Assembly: GCF_033807715.1 (NCBI RefSeq)
Contig: NC_084599.1
Span: 9,092,625 to 9,156,624 of the forward strand
DNA length: 64,000 nucleotides
Direction: 5' to 3'
From: Cololabis saira
Taxonomy: Eukaryota; Chordata; Actinopteri; Beloniformes; Belonidae
Shown: one piece after another, positions 1 to 11,750 of the stretch
Position numbering within the stretch: the stretch's first letter is position 1
Layout: the number at the start of each line of letters is the position of its first letter
Made by a program: the position numbers and the translations under genes
The notes under the pieces: model-generated
Told to the model about the DNA's origin: nothing
The model's input: the letters and a program-made list of their open reading frames with translations, nothing else
The model's database searches: none

Positions 1-1609
1 TCTGAAACATTTACAACTCTTGTGTTTCCATGAAATGAGGAATCCAAAGCATCTTTGATGTATGAGAGAAATGTACATGATCGTTAATTCCCCGTAAGCC
101 CCAAGTTACAAGCGACTCATATGATGGCCAGAGGGATCTGCGTGGGGGCAGGAGGTGACGGCGGGCCACGGCTGGTTCCTCCGCCCTCCCAGAGCGTCGC
201 AGGAGCTGCCCCACCACCGAGCTGCGGTGCAAGTCCTGAGGTTATTATATAAACAGATCACATGGGCGCCTCGGAGAAATATTTCATGCATTGTTCCCGA
301 TTTCTTGAACGTAGTAACGCCGGAGACACGGCCGTGTCCAGCATGAGCCGCGCTGCGTTATCTCTTCACTTCTGCGCATTTCGTCGAGGCAACTGGAAAG
401 CACTCTTAATTAATTTGGTCAGCTGCCTTGGATAAACTACACTGACGACATCAATTAGATTCTAATGAAAACAGATAAAAGCCACGGAAAGCAAATGGAA
501 TTTCTGAACAAGACTCCATCAAAGACTTAGCATTGGAACAAATTCCCATTACGTCTCATAAAAGCCTTTAATTTGCAAAGCTCATGTCTGGTTTGGTACT
601 TAGAAGTACATGGTCAAATGATTCAGTGTAAGTCCTGTGCCGGGAGAAGCCAAATCAGAATTTAATTTGGCACATAACTCCTTATCCTGTCTGAAACATG
701 TGGCAGGATGCAATCCTTGGATTAGTGACTTGAGAACTACACATTTGGCTTGTTTCTCCTCCTCTGGCAGAGCAAACACCTAGTCTACCCGTTTGAAACA
801 TGACATTTACATTTCCAATCTCGGGGTCGGTGGGGAGGGGACACGCTTACTGCAGATTAGTACTTCTTAGTTAACCAAATTGCTGCAATTAAGTGTTTCA
901 GTCTATTGACGTGGGATAAGACGGCTCTTCCTCTCTCTTCTTCTCTCTAATAACTGCATGACCTCTTTCAAATGTCTTGCGTGATTTTTGCAGCTCGAGA
1001 TAGATAATAGTTCAGGCAAATTAAGACGAGTCAATTAATTCAGCTGTTGACACCGGTGTGTGTGGAAGTTGTGTTTTTTGAGCCCGGGTTCAGGAGGTAC
1101 GGATTCAATAAAATGTGCCTTTGCCACATTTTATACGTCAAGAAATGGGAATTATCTGATTTAGCATTTTAAATGCATGTTAATTTGAAAAAGTCTGTCC
1201 GCAGAAAATAAAAAGCAGTAATTGTTTCTTCTGTTTTCAGGAAACGATACCGTGGGCTGCTCTGACCTTTTAACGGTTACTCTCATCAGATGCAGGACTC
1301 TTGTGTATTTCATGTTAGTACAGCGAGCCGACTGCATGTTCCACTAGATCATGAGATCAGTAGGAGTTGGTGATCGTCTTTGTCCACTGATTTCCAGCCT
1401 GTAACTCGCCGTGTTGTTTTCTGCACCTGCAGCATTCGTGGTTGCGGGGGAGTTTAAAAAAAGAAGTACTTTTTCTTTTGTGTGCTTGTTTTGGCGTGCA
1501 GTGTCTGTCCTCTCAGAATCATGACAGTTTAGCTGTAGCAAAAAAAAGGGGAAGTATTTAATAAGCTGTTTTTTTTTTGTGTGTGTGTGTGCGTCTGCCT
1601 CCATCCCAG
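1..1609 (+). other. lpp: Intron sequence upstream of exon A
   Basis: No exon is recognisable in this stretch. Exon A begins mid-codon, so at least one coding exon (with the start codon and the alpha-actinin-binding region known in LPP) must lie before the window. The sequence is moderately AT-rich, with a short GT run at 1579-1591 directly upstream of the exon A acceptor and a polyT. I see no repeat element I can name. Confidence 0.7.
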
Positions 1610-1689
1610 CGGACTACCCTCCCCCTCCACCACCTGCTGAAGATGCAGCCTTCCCCCCTCCGCCGACGGCCAACTCATACGATCATCAG
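1610..1689 (+). CDS. lpp: LPP internal coding exon A (proline-rich, EVH1-ligand exon)
   Basis: Eighty-base exon of the LPP orthologue. The acceptor follows a T/GT-rich tract and a CCATCCCAG, and the donor is CAG|GTGAGA. It starts with the last two bases of a split codon and ends in phase 0. The 26 whole codons encode an aspartate-tyrosine, a run of six prolines, an acidic spacer, then F-P-P-P-P followed by a polar end. In the LPP/zyxin family FPPPP motifs bind the EVH1 domains of VASP/Ena proteins and bring actin-assembly factors to focal adhesions. From memory, the mammalian exon in this position also starts after a phase-1 junction, with D-F-L and a proline run, and is somewhat longer; the fish version has lost part of the spacer between the proline clusters. 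The call rests mainly on the exon joining in frame to exon B, which is unmistakable. An isolated proline-rich frame would be weak evidence. Confidence 0.85.
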
Positions 1690-4600
1690 GTGAGATCCCC
1701 TGCTCATTATTTTAACTTTCACTTTTCAAAAGTGTCGACACAAAAGCAAAGGCGGCCCCGAGGGCTGCACCGAGTCCAGCAATACGTCTCTTGATTTGAG
1801 CCACAGCCAGCCCCCTCTCGGCTCACACACACGTATTTACTTGATTGGCTCTGGGCTCTAATGTAGGTTGGATGGAAGACTGACACCTATTGGTGGAGCT
1901 CGGTCATTTAACTTTGCCTCGGTGTACAAAATACCCACAGGCATTTGGCCCCTCCGAGCTATCTGGCCTCTGCGCTCCGACAGACACTCAGCACTTGACC
2001 TCTGCTGAGAAATCCTCCAAGTGTTTCACATTCCTTTGTTCAGTGTAAGCAGAAGAGGGGAAAAACACAAACCCCTCGTCCGATCGGACCAGTTTTGCAT
2101 CCTAAAACGAACGCCTCTTTTTGTAAGTTTGAAGCAGAACTTGTATAATTTTAGACAAGTTATGCAATGTGTGTAAATTAATCTCTCTTCCTGCACAAAC
2201 TGTCACAACATATTGCGTATAAGACTGCCCTCAGGACCAGCAGGATGCATGTCGTCATGTGGTACAATGGCTTTTATGTAAACTACATGCACTTTCACTG
2301 TTAGTTATGTTAAAAGGTGCAGAGCAGTGACACTTCTTACTTTCATGACTCTGCTGAACCAAAGGAATGTTTTGGTTAAGAGAGCCCCGAGCTGCTTTCC
2401 CTGAAAACATTTGGAGTTGGCAGAACTCAGCGAAAGAGATACTGAAGCAGTTAGGAATGCACAAAGACCTCAAGAAAACTGACTTCCTTCACTAGAAGTC
2501 TATAAGGAGCCGTTCAGAACGTTATTTGAGTTGAACACGAGCCTTTTAATTTTACATGATCAAATAATAATGACTGTGTTTTCACTACAGATTTGTTTCT
2601 AACTGTCATTACTGCATAAAAGCATTTCTGCTTTGACTTTTTAGATTCATTTGATGTATACGGTAACAGGAATTTACTACTGCCTTGATGCGAGCATGAG
2701 GGAAGGAAGGAAAAACAGATTTATATGGTTTTAAAACATATTTTAACCCCGTGTTTATTGGAGGTTACGGGAGTTTAATAAATGCAGCAGTTGATCAGCG
2801 TTTCCTTTTTCGTTAGATATCTGCTCATGTTGAAGTCGATGCCATTAACATTTAAAAAGTCCTGTCTGTGGAAACTTTCCGAAACTAAAGACAGAAAAAA
2901 GTGTTGTTTTTCAAGTTCTCAGTGGTACTAGGTAGGTACGTGATTTCAGCTGTGCTTTTGTTTCAAAAGGTGCTGAAAGTTTTCCGTTGGTTACAGGTCT
3001 GGATTGCTGACCGACCTGTTATGCACCCGGACTCTTGTACCATCATCGACCAGCCGTGCTGGCCCAATATTTCTAAATGTAGTTGCAATTGTGACTTTGC
3101 AAATACTTTTATTGTTATAGATTCACTTATGCATTTAAAAAAAAAATTCTTTTAGATATTTATGCCAAGTGTAGTCGTATTGTTTAAATATTTCAAAAGG
3201 ACTCTCTCTGTATTTACATGTTATGTGGAATTTAATGCACCTGTTCAAAGCCTTTATTTGTACATTTGCAAAAGCTTTATGCTGATAGTTTTTATGTATA
3301 AAAAAAGCTTTTCTACAGACATGAAATTAGTCCTTGTCCTGTTGCACACAACAGGATAACACAGCAGTTACTGTGCAACGTTGCTGTGCCTCCAAGTATG
3401 TGTGGCATTTATGTGGATGTGATATTTTTACACATTTTTGGTTTAAAACCATCAGCCGGTCTGCCAACTCCACCAAATGTGGCATTTCTTTCCCCAAAAA
3501 CTTTATACTTCAGTTTGTTCCACCGAATAAGGACTGATTATTTAAACAAATAGTTTTTATTCTTCGCTCTTGTTCGATATCTTCACAATTTTTCACATTT
3601 ATCATGAAATTTGGCTTATAAGAAGACGAGCGGCGAGGAGACAAAATCTGTAGGTTCGGTTTTACTCATCTGAAGGCAGCATGAGCCTGCAGTGGTTTGG
3701 AGACAAATTAACTTTATTTTAATGTAATATCCTCATTGTGCTGGCGTCTCTCTATTAGAACGTCTGCTTCATTTGCTGAAATACAATACAAGCTTTTTTC
3801 TCACTTTTTTTTCTTATGCTGTCAGACAACCATGTTTGATGGAGACACATCCTCAAAACCCGAAGAGAAACTGAGAACATTGCAGCTAAAGTGACAAAAG
3901 CTTTATAAAAACTATCGCTGAGTGAGGACACACTGGAGATCCCTTCGTCTCTGCGCACTCACTCTCCAGTTGTGCATTCACAGTAATGCCACAAAGACAA
4001 AACTGAGTTTTGTCCCAAAGCATTGCAGCAATCTGCAATCTGAGGACAGACTCTATCTTCTGTTTTGTGGTCCACAGTCAGCAAGAGGCTACAAACATAT
4101 CCGATCACCAGCGGCTTTATTCAGTCAGTGCTGAGTAAATCCAAGTAAAAATGAAATCAGGTTTCTATCTGGTTGTTCCTCGGGGACAGAGATAGCAGCG
4201 CTGGTCTCAGTGTCCCTGTCGTTGCCGGTGTTAGGGCTGCTACGGCTCCTTCAGGAGAAAGTCTGTGGTCTAGCTTCATCAGGCAGCAGGATTCAACCCC
4301 GACCTACTGCCCAAAGTTGAGTGTAATTTCTGCATCTGTAACATGTTCTTCAGGCCTCAACTCGACTGTTAGACAGCTGGCAGGCTAGAAGCAAACTAGT
4401 TCTTCAGGATTTTGGTCTAATGTAACACACTGCAAAAACTCAAAATCTTAACAAGAATATTTGTCTTATTTCTAGTTATAATGTCTCATTTTAAGTAAAA
4501 AAATCTCATTACACTTAAAAAAAGACTCATTACCAGAAACATAACTTATGTTATTTGACAATTTTCACCTGTTTCAAGTAAATTTTCACTTGAAATAAGT

Positions 4601-7600
4601 AGAAAGAATCTGCCAATGGAATTAGATTTATCTTCTCATTACAAGCAAAAAAATCTTGTTCCATTGGCAGATTTTTTCTACTTATTTTAAGTGAAAATTT
4701 ACTTGAAACAGGTGAAAATTGTCAAATAACAAGTTATTTTTCTGGTGTTTTAAGTGTAATGAGAGTTTTCGACTAAAAATGAGACATTTTAACTAGAAAT
4801 AAGACAAATATTCCTGTTAAGATTTTGAGTTTTTGCAGTGCACACAGTCAGTGAGAATACCTGGGAAGTGCGCTACTTTGGGACGCTTCCAGTTGTGCAG
4901 CTGACTTGTCTACCATGCTCACCATTTCCCACAATGCTGCATTGCTACAACAGACGTTACAAGGACTGATAGACTTAACGTAGCGATGAGAGTTCATATC
5001 AGTTCTGAGGATGTTTTATTTCCCAACACAAAAGCTTCATGGATTTTCAAAGGCAATACAGACAGGCTGCAGCCGATCAGCCCAAAGATGCTACAATATT
5101 AGTTAGATATTTGTCACATCTCAAGTTTCCTCAGAGGCTGAGAAACAAAAGAGGTTTTATGGATGACTTTAAGTTTTCCATAACACCGCAGGCCTCTGAA
5201 GGCTTTTTTAAACAAAGCCTTGGGCCTCATATCTCAATGATATTTAAAGTCTGACGTTACGTAAGAAATTAAGTACTCGGTTACTGTTAAATGCTGTTCC
5301 AGTGTTCGGCTCATCTGCATGTTTCTGTTGTTCTGTCTGTAGGATGATTTGGGCCTCAATTAGTTAATGTACCGCTGTTACCTTAATTGTTTACCCTGTA
5401 GCCGGAGCAGAACTCCTGAATAGTTTGACAACATGATGAAAAGGGGGCAGATGTCAGCGGAAATGTCTGGATATGTCATCTGCCAGTTTGAGCATAGAAG
5501 TCCCATTTTATTTAATGAATTAAAGGTCTTTAACTCATGCAAAGGCAGAAATATCCTCAAAAATGTCCAGATTAGGACACGTAAAAGATGAACCTCCAGC
5601 AGAAAAGGAAAAAGACAATTGTCTCATTTTGACTGGTGTCCACATTTATGAGGCTCCACACAGTAAATTCCTGCAAAGCACAAAAACTTCAATATTTCCT
5701 TTCATCCTCCTCGTTATGACTGTTAAACAAGTTTGTCTGTTTTTTTTTTCTTTCTTTCTCCTTTGTTGATTTGAAAGAAGCCATTAGTGTTTTGCTTTGT
5801 TTACCTCCAGTGGAGATTGCCTTAGATGTTTTTAAGCAGCAGCTCTGCTCCAAATGGAGGCAAGATCTGCCTGTAATAGATTGTGACAGGTAATCCAAAC
5901 ACATAACATTAGAATAAGAAGCAGTCACTGATCCAGCCAACTCAAAAAGCCCCCGCAGGCAATTGCAAGAAGTCTTCTTGCAGTTGCAACATATTTTAGA
6001 AGAAAAAGAAAAAAAAAAAAAGCTTCTGTCATTTCAAGGAGAAATTCCTGTGAATTCTGTGGAAAACCTTGCCACTAATGGTCACGTCATTTTAAGTGTT
6101 TTCTAGATTTCTGTGGAACGGTTCAGTTTCTGTTGCCTGAGAGTTTTGTCTTTTCTTATGATGGGGTTATATTTTTCTTTTGAGATGAAACAGAAAAGTG
6201 TAGATGAATAAATCAGTGGCTGTTGTTGGAGTGATGGCGACGTTGCTGATGCTTTAGGCGTCTTATTAGAATATGCGTTCGGTTAAAACCACAGCACTTC
6301 TCATTATTCTTTACAGACGACTTTAAAATATCAGTTAAAAAAAAAAATATATATACATTTCAGACTATGATCTTAAAGAATTGATGGCTGTTTGAAGTCT
6401 TGATGGATAAGACTGTAAAGAACAAGTGAGTTTCAGTAAAAGCCGTGAAAAGCGGGAGGTGAATGGTGCTATTCACACAATATATTGCTTTTTTTTTCAC
6501 CATATTTTTATGTTCCAGAGGTCTCTGCTATTGATGTGCAGCTTTCAAAAGGATTGGTTGAGGTCAAGGTAAAATGTGAACTTAGAAAGTGTAATCCAAT
6601 GTTTAAGAAATGTGGAAAAGCTGGAGAGAATGTCTTTGAGCAGCACAATGGCAGATTTAGTTATATTTAACTTTGGAGCGTGGCTCATGAAGGCCGTTTA
6701 ATTCTCCCATCCCAACATCTCAGCCTCCTCTCAACTTGAATGTAGAAAGCTCCCCAATTTTATGATGGATTCTTTCTATGGATGCTTTGTTCATCATTTA
6801 TACTGCAGTAAATTTAAAGTGGCTTGCATTAATCTTTGGAGCGTTGGAACATCAGCGGCCACTGATTATTTCTGGGCCAATTAGCTTTTTAATTATTGTT
6901 GATATTATTTATTAAACTAATTTTTCAGTCTTTCATTGTCCAGTGAGCACGGTGCATAAAATACCTTGTTCTTCATCTACACATTTTGTTTTCTTAGATT
7001 CAGGTCAGAAAAAAAAAAAAAAGGTTTTTAAAAGCAAACTCTCCTTTTGGCCAAGTTTATTTCTATCTCTTCATCAGATAAAGAAAGACCTGGCATTGGC
7101 TGTTTAGCTGTAAATATCGTGACAGTTTTAGTGGCGGCTGGTTTGGCGTTTTGGGTTGAGCATCAGTTGTTGTTTCATTGATTTAAAGAAAGGAGAAAAA
7201 CCGTGGCAGCTGACACGGATATTAATGTGAGCGAGAGAGAGAGAGAGGTGATCAGATCAATAGTATATTGTAGTATATTTAGTAGTATTCTCTGCCTCTC
7301 TCGGTAAAAAAAAAAAAACCTCAGCAGGAACTACAAGCTCTTTGCCACATTTTATCACCCGTTTTATCTCAAATACATATGTGCACCCAGACAATACAGG
7401 ATTGATATGCCATCCGTATTTAAAGCAGACAGGTCCGACTGTTTTTTTCTCACACACTGAAACATTTGGAGGTCCTGAAACCTGAGGTCTCAGTGTTATA
7501 GCAGCTGCATTTGGAGGCGGTGTCAGGCACTCCACCTGACCCCGCCCCTCGTTCTGCATGGTAGACATCTGCTCAAATCAGTGTTGAGGCTTTGTGTCAC

Positions 7601-8275
7601 TCACTTCGGAGGAACAGGAAATGCTGCCCCATGTGAAGGTATGGTGGAGGTAAAGAGAGGGATGAAGGATGATTATACTCTCATCTGGGTACGTGACGTC
7701 ACAAAATCCTGCACACCTGAACGCCTCACTGAATGAGAAACAGCAGTCCCGAACAAGGTGACAGGGTTGTGTTGAAATGGAGTTGTCACAAACACCTAAA
7801 TGCACCCATTGAAATATGAAAAAAAGGATATTAAAACATTTCTTCAGAGTGTTTTTCTCAAGTGGTGGTTGGTTTGAATGAAGAATTTATTTTTGAATCA
7901 AATTGTGACCCAGAGAATCCGATTCTCATCAAACTGTACGGTGTCTAAAGGTCCACAGCTTCATAAAACGGGTCCTCCACCTGTAGCTGCATCGATAGGC
8001 GAGTTAGCATGCACAAAGAGCCTTGGGCAGGTAGGCCAGCGAGCACTCACAGAGATGCAGAAGTCCTTGCAGAGGAGAGAAAACCGGTCTCAGCAGCACT
8101 CCATCAACCAGACCTTCACAGTAGAGTGATCAGATAGAAGTTTAATAAAGACAATGTCAGCTCACTCCAAGCTGAAAGACTCAGCGTGTAGGATGATCAG
8201 AAAGTAAAGTGTGCCTAAAGTGCAGAGACCTGAATGTATCGTTAAGAAAGTGTATTGGATGTTTTTTTCCCACAG
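1690..8275 (+). other. lpp: LPP intron between exons A and B
   Basis: A 6586-base intron, GT-AG. Apart from the foldback element at 4428-4840, I see ordinary AT-rich unique-looking sequence, short poly-A/T runs and a GA-rich patch near 7231. A full CRE-type octamer TGACGTCA lies at 7694-7701. No coding exon or RNA gene is recognised. Confidence 0.75.
4428..4840. mobile_element. Foldback MITE with ~185-bp inverted arms
   Basis: The left arm (4428-4621) and right arm (4659-4840) are near-perfect reverse complements, separated by a 37-base loop. The outer termini are CACTGCAAAAACTCAAAAT and its complement. Such long-armed palindromes are non-autonomous DNA transposons; this termini type is abundant in fish genomes. 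There is no clear target duplication (only ACA-like similarity in the flanks), so the superfamily is unassigned. No coding capacity is seen. Confidence 0.9.
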
Positions 8276-8398
8276 ATGAGGGGGCCAGAGAAGACCCTGG
8301 AGGAGCGGCGCTCCAGCCTGGACGCAGAGATCGACTCCCTCACCAGCATCCTGGAGGACCTGGAGAGCAGCTCGCCCTACAAGCCCCGAAACACCCAG
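8276..8398 (+). CDS. lpp: LPP internal coding exon B (nuclear export signal exon)
   Basis: This 123-base exon is phase 0 at both ends, with acceptor TTTTTTTCCCACAG and donor CAG|GTACGA. It encodes 41 residues. Residues 6-29 (KTLEERRSSLDAE, then IDSLTSILEDL) are nearly identical to mammalian LPP as I recall it, followed by S-S-S-P-Y-K-P-R. The leucine/isoleucine-spaced stretch at residues 15-29 matches the known CRM1-dependent nuclear export signal of LPP, which keeps this focal-adhesion LIM protein mostly cytoplasmic while allowing shuttling to the nucleus as a transcriptional co-activator. Zyxin and TRIP6 have related but clearly different sequences here, so LPP is the best assignment. Because the exon is a multiple of three and phase 0/0, skipping it would keep the frame and remove the export signal. 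The first codon happens to be ATG; with a splice acceptor immediately before it, there is no reason to treat it as a start. Confidence 0.97.
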
Positions 8399-8817
8399 GT
8401 ACGAGGCCAGCAAGCCCTCACACACACCAACTACAAGCACTCAGTCCAGCAAAGGTTTCATTTTAAATGCACATGGATATTTAAATGTAGTTCTACTTTA
8501 TCCTTCCAAGAGGGGGGATATTGCACCTTTAACTCAATTGCTTTCTTCTGATAATAGAAGCGTCTGGTTTCTTCTCTGATAATCTGATCTAAAGTGAGTG
8601 TGTCACCACCAGGGAGTTTTATTTCCATGAAAATGCAGTATCAGAAACAGGCTTTCAGTGGTGTAGTACCCTTAACTTGTAAAAGTCTCCCCTTCTTTAC
8701 ATTTCTTGTCCAAGTTTGAACGGATGTGTAGTTGGAGTGATTTTCCCCGTACTTTCCTCCCGTACTTCAAAAACATGCTTCAGGTCAATTGCTGATCTTA
8801 AATGGAGCGTGGCGATG

Positions 8818-8908
8818 AGCCCGCGTGGTTGTTTGTCCTGTGATGGACTGGCCACCCCACACCTCACACGGTGATAGACTTCAGCCCTGCCGTGGTCCCG
8901 GGTGGGAT
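8818..8908 (+). repeat. Decayed SINE-body fragment
   Basis: The stretch containing TTTGTCCTGTGATGGACTGG followed by a C-rich segment and a GGTGATAGACTTCAGCCC-like segment resembles the conserved body of common fish tRNA-derived SINEs. It lacks a head, a tail and a target duplication, so it is old and truncated. Confidence 0.5.
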
Positions 8909-11191
8909 TAAGGGACGAGTGTGGCCTTCAGGTTGTGCAGCACAGCTTTCCTGGAAGCCTTTTCTCGCTGGACAAACACGTCAGCTTTCGTTATTGTGAA
9001 AAATTATAAAAAAAGACTTTTGGACAGGAGTTTCAATACAACATATTTATCTGAATAAAGACAGATTTTGTATAATAGTATAAATACTTTGGGTAAAATC
9101 CCAGTTTTGTTTGGATTGCTGCTGTCATTCAGTAACATCTTGGTGAAGGAAAACACTGCTAATTTAGTTGTGTATTTTAGACCATGGAAAGATATTACCA
9201 AAAAATCAGAAACAGATGCCTGTTTTGCATCTTTCTGAAATGAATGCAGTGGTAATGAAAATGAGTCGTGACCTATATCACTAGTTGATATTGAATGATA
9301 TTAAGAGCAACTTCAAAAAGTCAAAGCCTTGGGCATTTCACTAAATTGTTTGACACATAATAAATGTAGGACATGTGAATAAAAAAGAACTAACCAATTG
9401 TGTTTGGAGCAGAAAGGCTCCCTGGGGCTTCCAGCACCATGCAGATCACGTCTCCGGAGAGATGTTCGAGCAAAAATGCAACACCTGAAAGGATGCTCTC
9501 CGTTAGGGCTGTACTAACGTGACGTGCAACTATATTAGATTGTACAGTTGCAACCCCACTCAGTTCAATTATAAAACAGGACTTGTTTTTAAACTGGACA
9601 AATTATTGACACATCATTTCATTCAGCAAAAAGTCATAACCTGCATCCTTACTTGAGATGACCAATGCATATTTAGATCCAAAGGCGTTTTGTGTGCGTA
9701 CGTTAGTGCAGGGAAGACTGGAAATCGAATGTAAAATGCTGCAGATGTGAGACATTGTTCCCGAGTCGTTTTGGCGAATGTGGTATTTTCAGGGAAGGGT
9801 GCAGGCAACCACAGACAAAAGACTGATTGTTGCAAGTGCTGACGTCCTTTGGTTGAGTGACTCCTGCTTTCCCTGGTTAGAGGGGAAATAAAACGTTGGT
9901 TCTGCACACAAAGTTAGAATTATTGCACCACACAGGGGAAATGTAGCGGACATGCAGAGAAAGGAAGTGAAGACTGCGGCCCGGTAATGATGCACGTTAT
10001 GTGACTCCATACTTAGCGTTGTGGTCAACAAGTATGTAAATGTTGGACGGAAAGTTGCAGTGCGATGAAATTACTTGTTTAATGAGTATGTTGTAAGAAG
10101 ACATTTCAGACTGTTGATCAATACAGACTACGGGAAACAAGGTTGGCCCATAATTTTCAGCGATCTGGAGCATAAAGCTGTCTGAGCCGAGTCTCATTGA
10201 TCGAGCATTGTCCGAGTAGAGATATTCACTGTATCTGCTTCTGTAGTTCTCTGCTGGCTGACCGTGCAAAACCTGCACTGCACTCCTCCAAGCTGCTGTC
10301 AGAACGGACACATATTATATCCCAAACACACTGGATGGATCCTTTTAGGTTGTAGTCAACCCAGAGAATCAGAGTCAGAAAAAGTTGTGTATTGTGTATC
10401 TCCGTTCTGTGCACGTTCACCATTATTGTTGGATTCCAAAAAGAAATAGTATATTCTAATCGTCTTAACCTGAATAACTGTTATTTAGTTGTGTTTACAC
10501 CTTGTATACACTGTCATGTTCTGAAGTAGTTTTTCACAACAACTGATGATGTAAATATGCTCAATGTTAGTACTTTTATATAAAACACACGCACACACGA
10601 AGGATTAATTTCTCTGGTAGATGGCTCACAGCCTTCGGTCATCACATAAACTCTGGGTTTGGTTATTTTGACATTTAGGTAGTCTGATAAAGTTCCCCAC
10701 CCTGCTGCCTGAGGCAATCAAATCGCCATCCTGTGATCTTCAGCTGTGACAATGTAGAAATGCAAATGTGGATAATTGGCCAACTCTGACATGAAGCCAC
10801 AGCCAACGCCCAGTTCGCTCTTCTTCACCCACAGCACCTTTACAGCTCACCAGCATCTCTCAGTATTCTATTGGTTGATTTATTTCTTAAGCGTTGGTGA
10901 ACTCAGTAAAACGGGGCAGTCAGTTTCTGGCCGGTTGGACGGAGGCAGCGTGGTTACCTTCACTGTTCTGGTGTCTGCCAGCTACAACACAAATCCATTT
11001 CTCTACTATAGACTGTATGCATATCTGCAGATACTTTTTTTTTATCTTATAACAATTTAGTTCTTTATTTTAATTTTTTTTTTCAATTTTATATAAAGTT
11101 GTAAGGGGCTACAAACTTTAAGGCATTACTACACAAACTTCTTATCCATGAAAGCACCAGTTCTCAAGATATTGTACACTACCAACCATTG

Positions 11192-11348
<157 letters not shown>

Positions 11349-11640
11349 GTACTTGCCTGTAACATACTGTACTTCGGCAGGGTGCAGAACACCAGCTATC
11401 TTTTCAACCTGACTTTAGTGCTTTGTTCTCAGCAGCTGGTTTTAGAGGTTGGAGTCAACAGCCCCTCTATATACTCAGCAGAGTTACACTTTTATATTAC
11501 CCATCTCTGAAAATTTGAACAGTTCACAGAATAACACATTTTAAGACACAAGTGGCTCACAACAAATTCGGAGGATTTGATAATGTTGATCTATTTTATT
11601 TGGTTGATTTGGTATACATGTGTGTGTGAGCGCATTCATT

Positions 11641-11648
11641 TATATATA

Positions 11649-11681
<33 letters not shown>

Positions 11682-11750
11682 ATGTATGTATGTATGTATG
11701 TATGTATGTATGTATGTATGTATGTGTATATATATATATATATATATATC
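11641..11750 (+). repeat. Compound (TA)n(TG)n(TATG)n(TA)n microsatellite
   Basis: Short TA, then TG (11650-11664), about 15 units of TATG, then a TA run to 11749. The Cys/Val/Tyr-Met frames over it are artefacts of the repeat. Confidence 0.97.

Noticed and set aside
5964..5982. Short palindrome TGCAAGAAGTCTTCTTGCA
   Set aside because: Only nine paired bases per arm; expected by chance in a window of this size.
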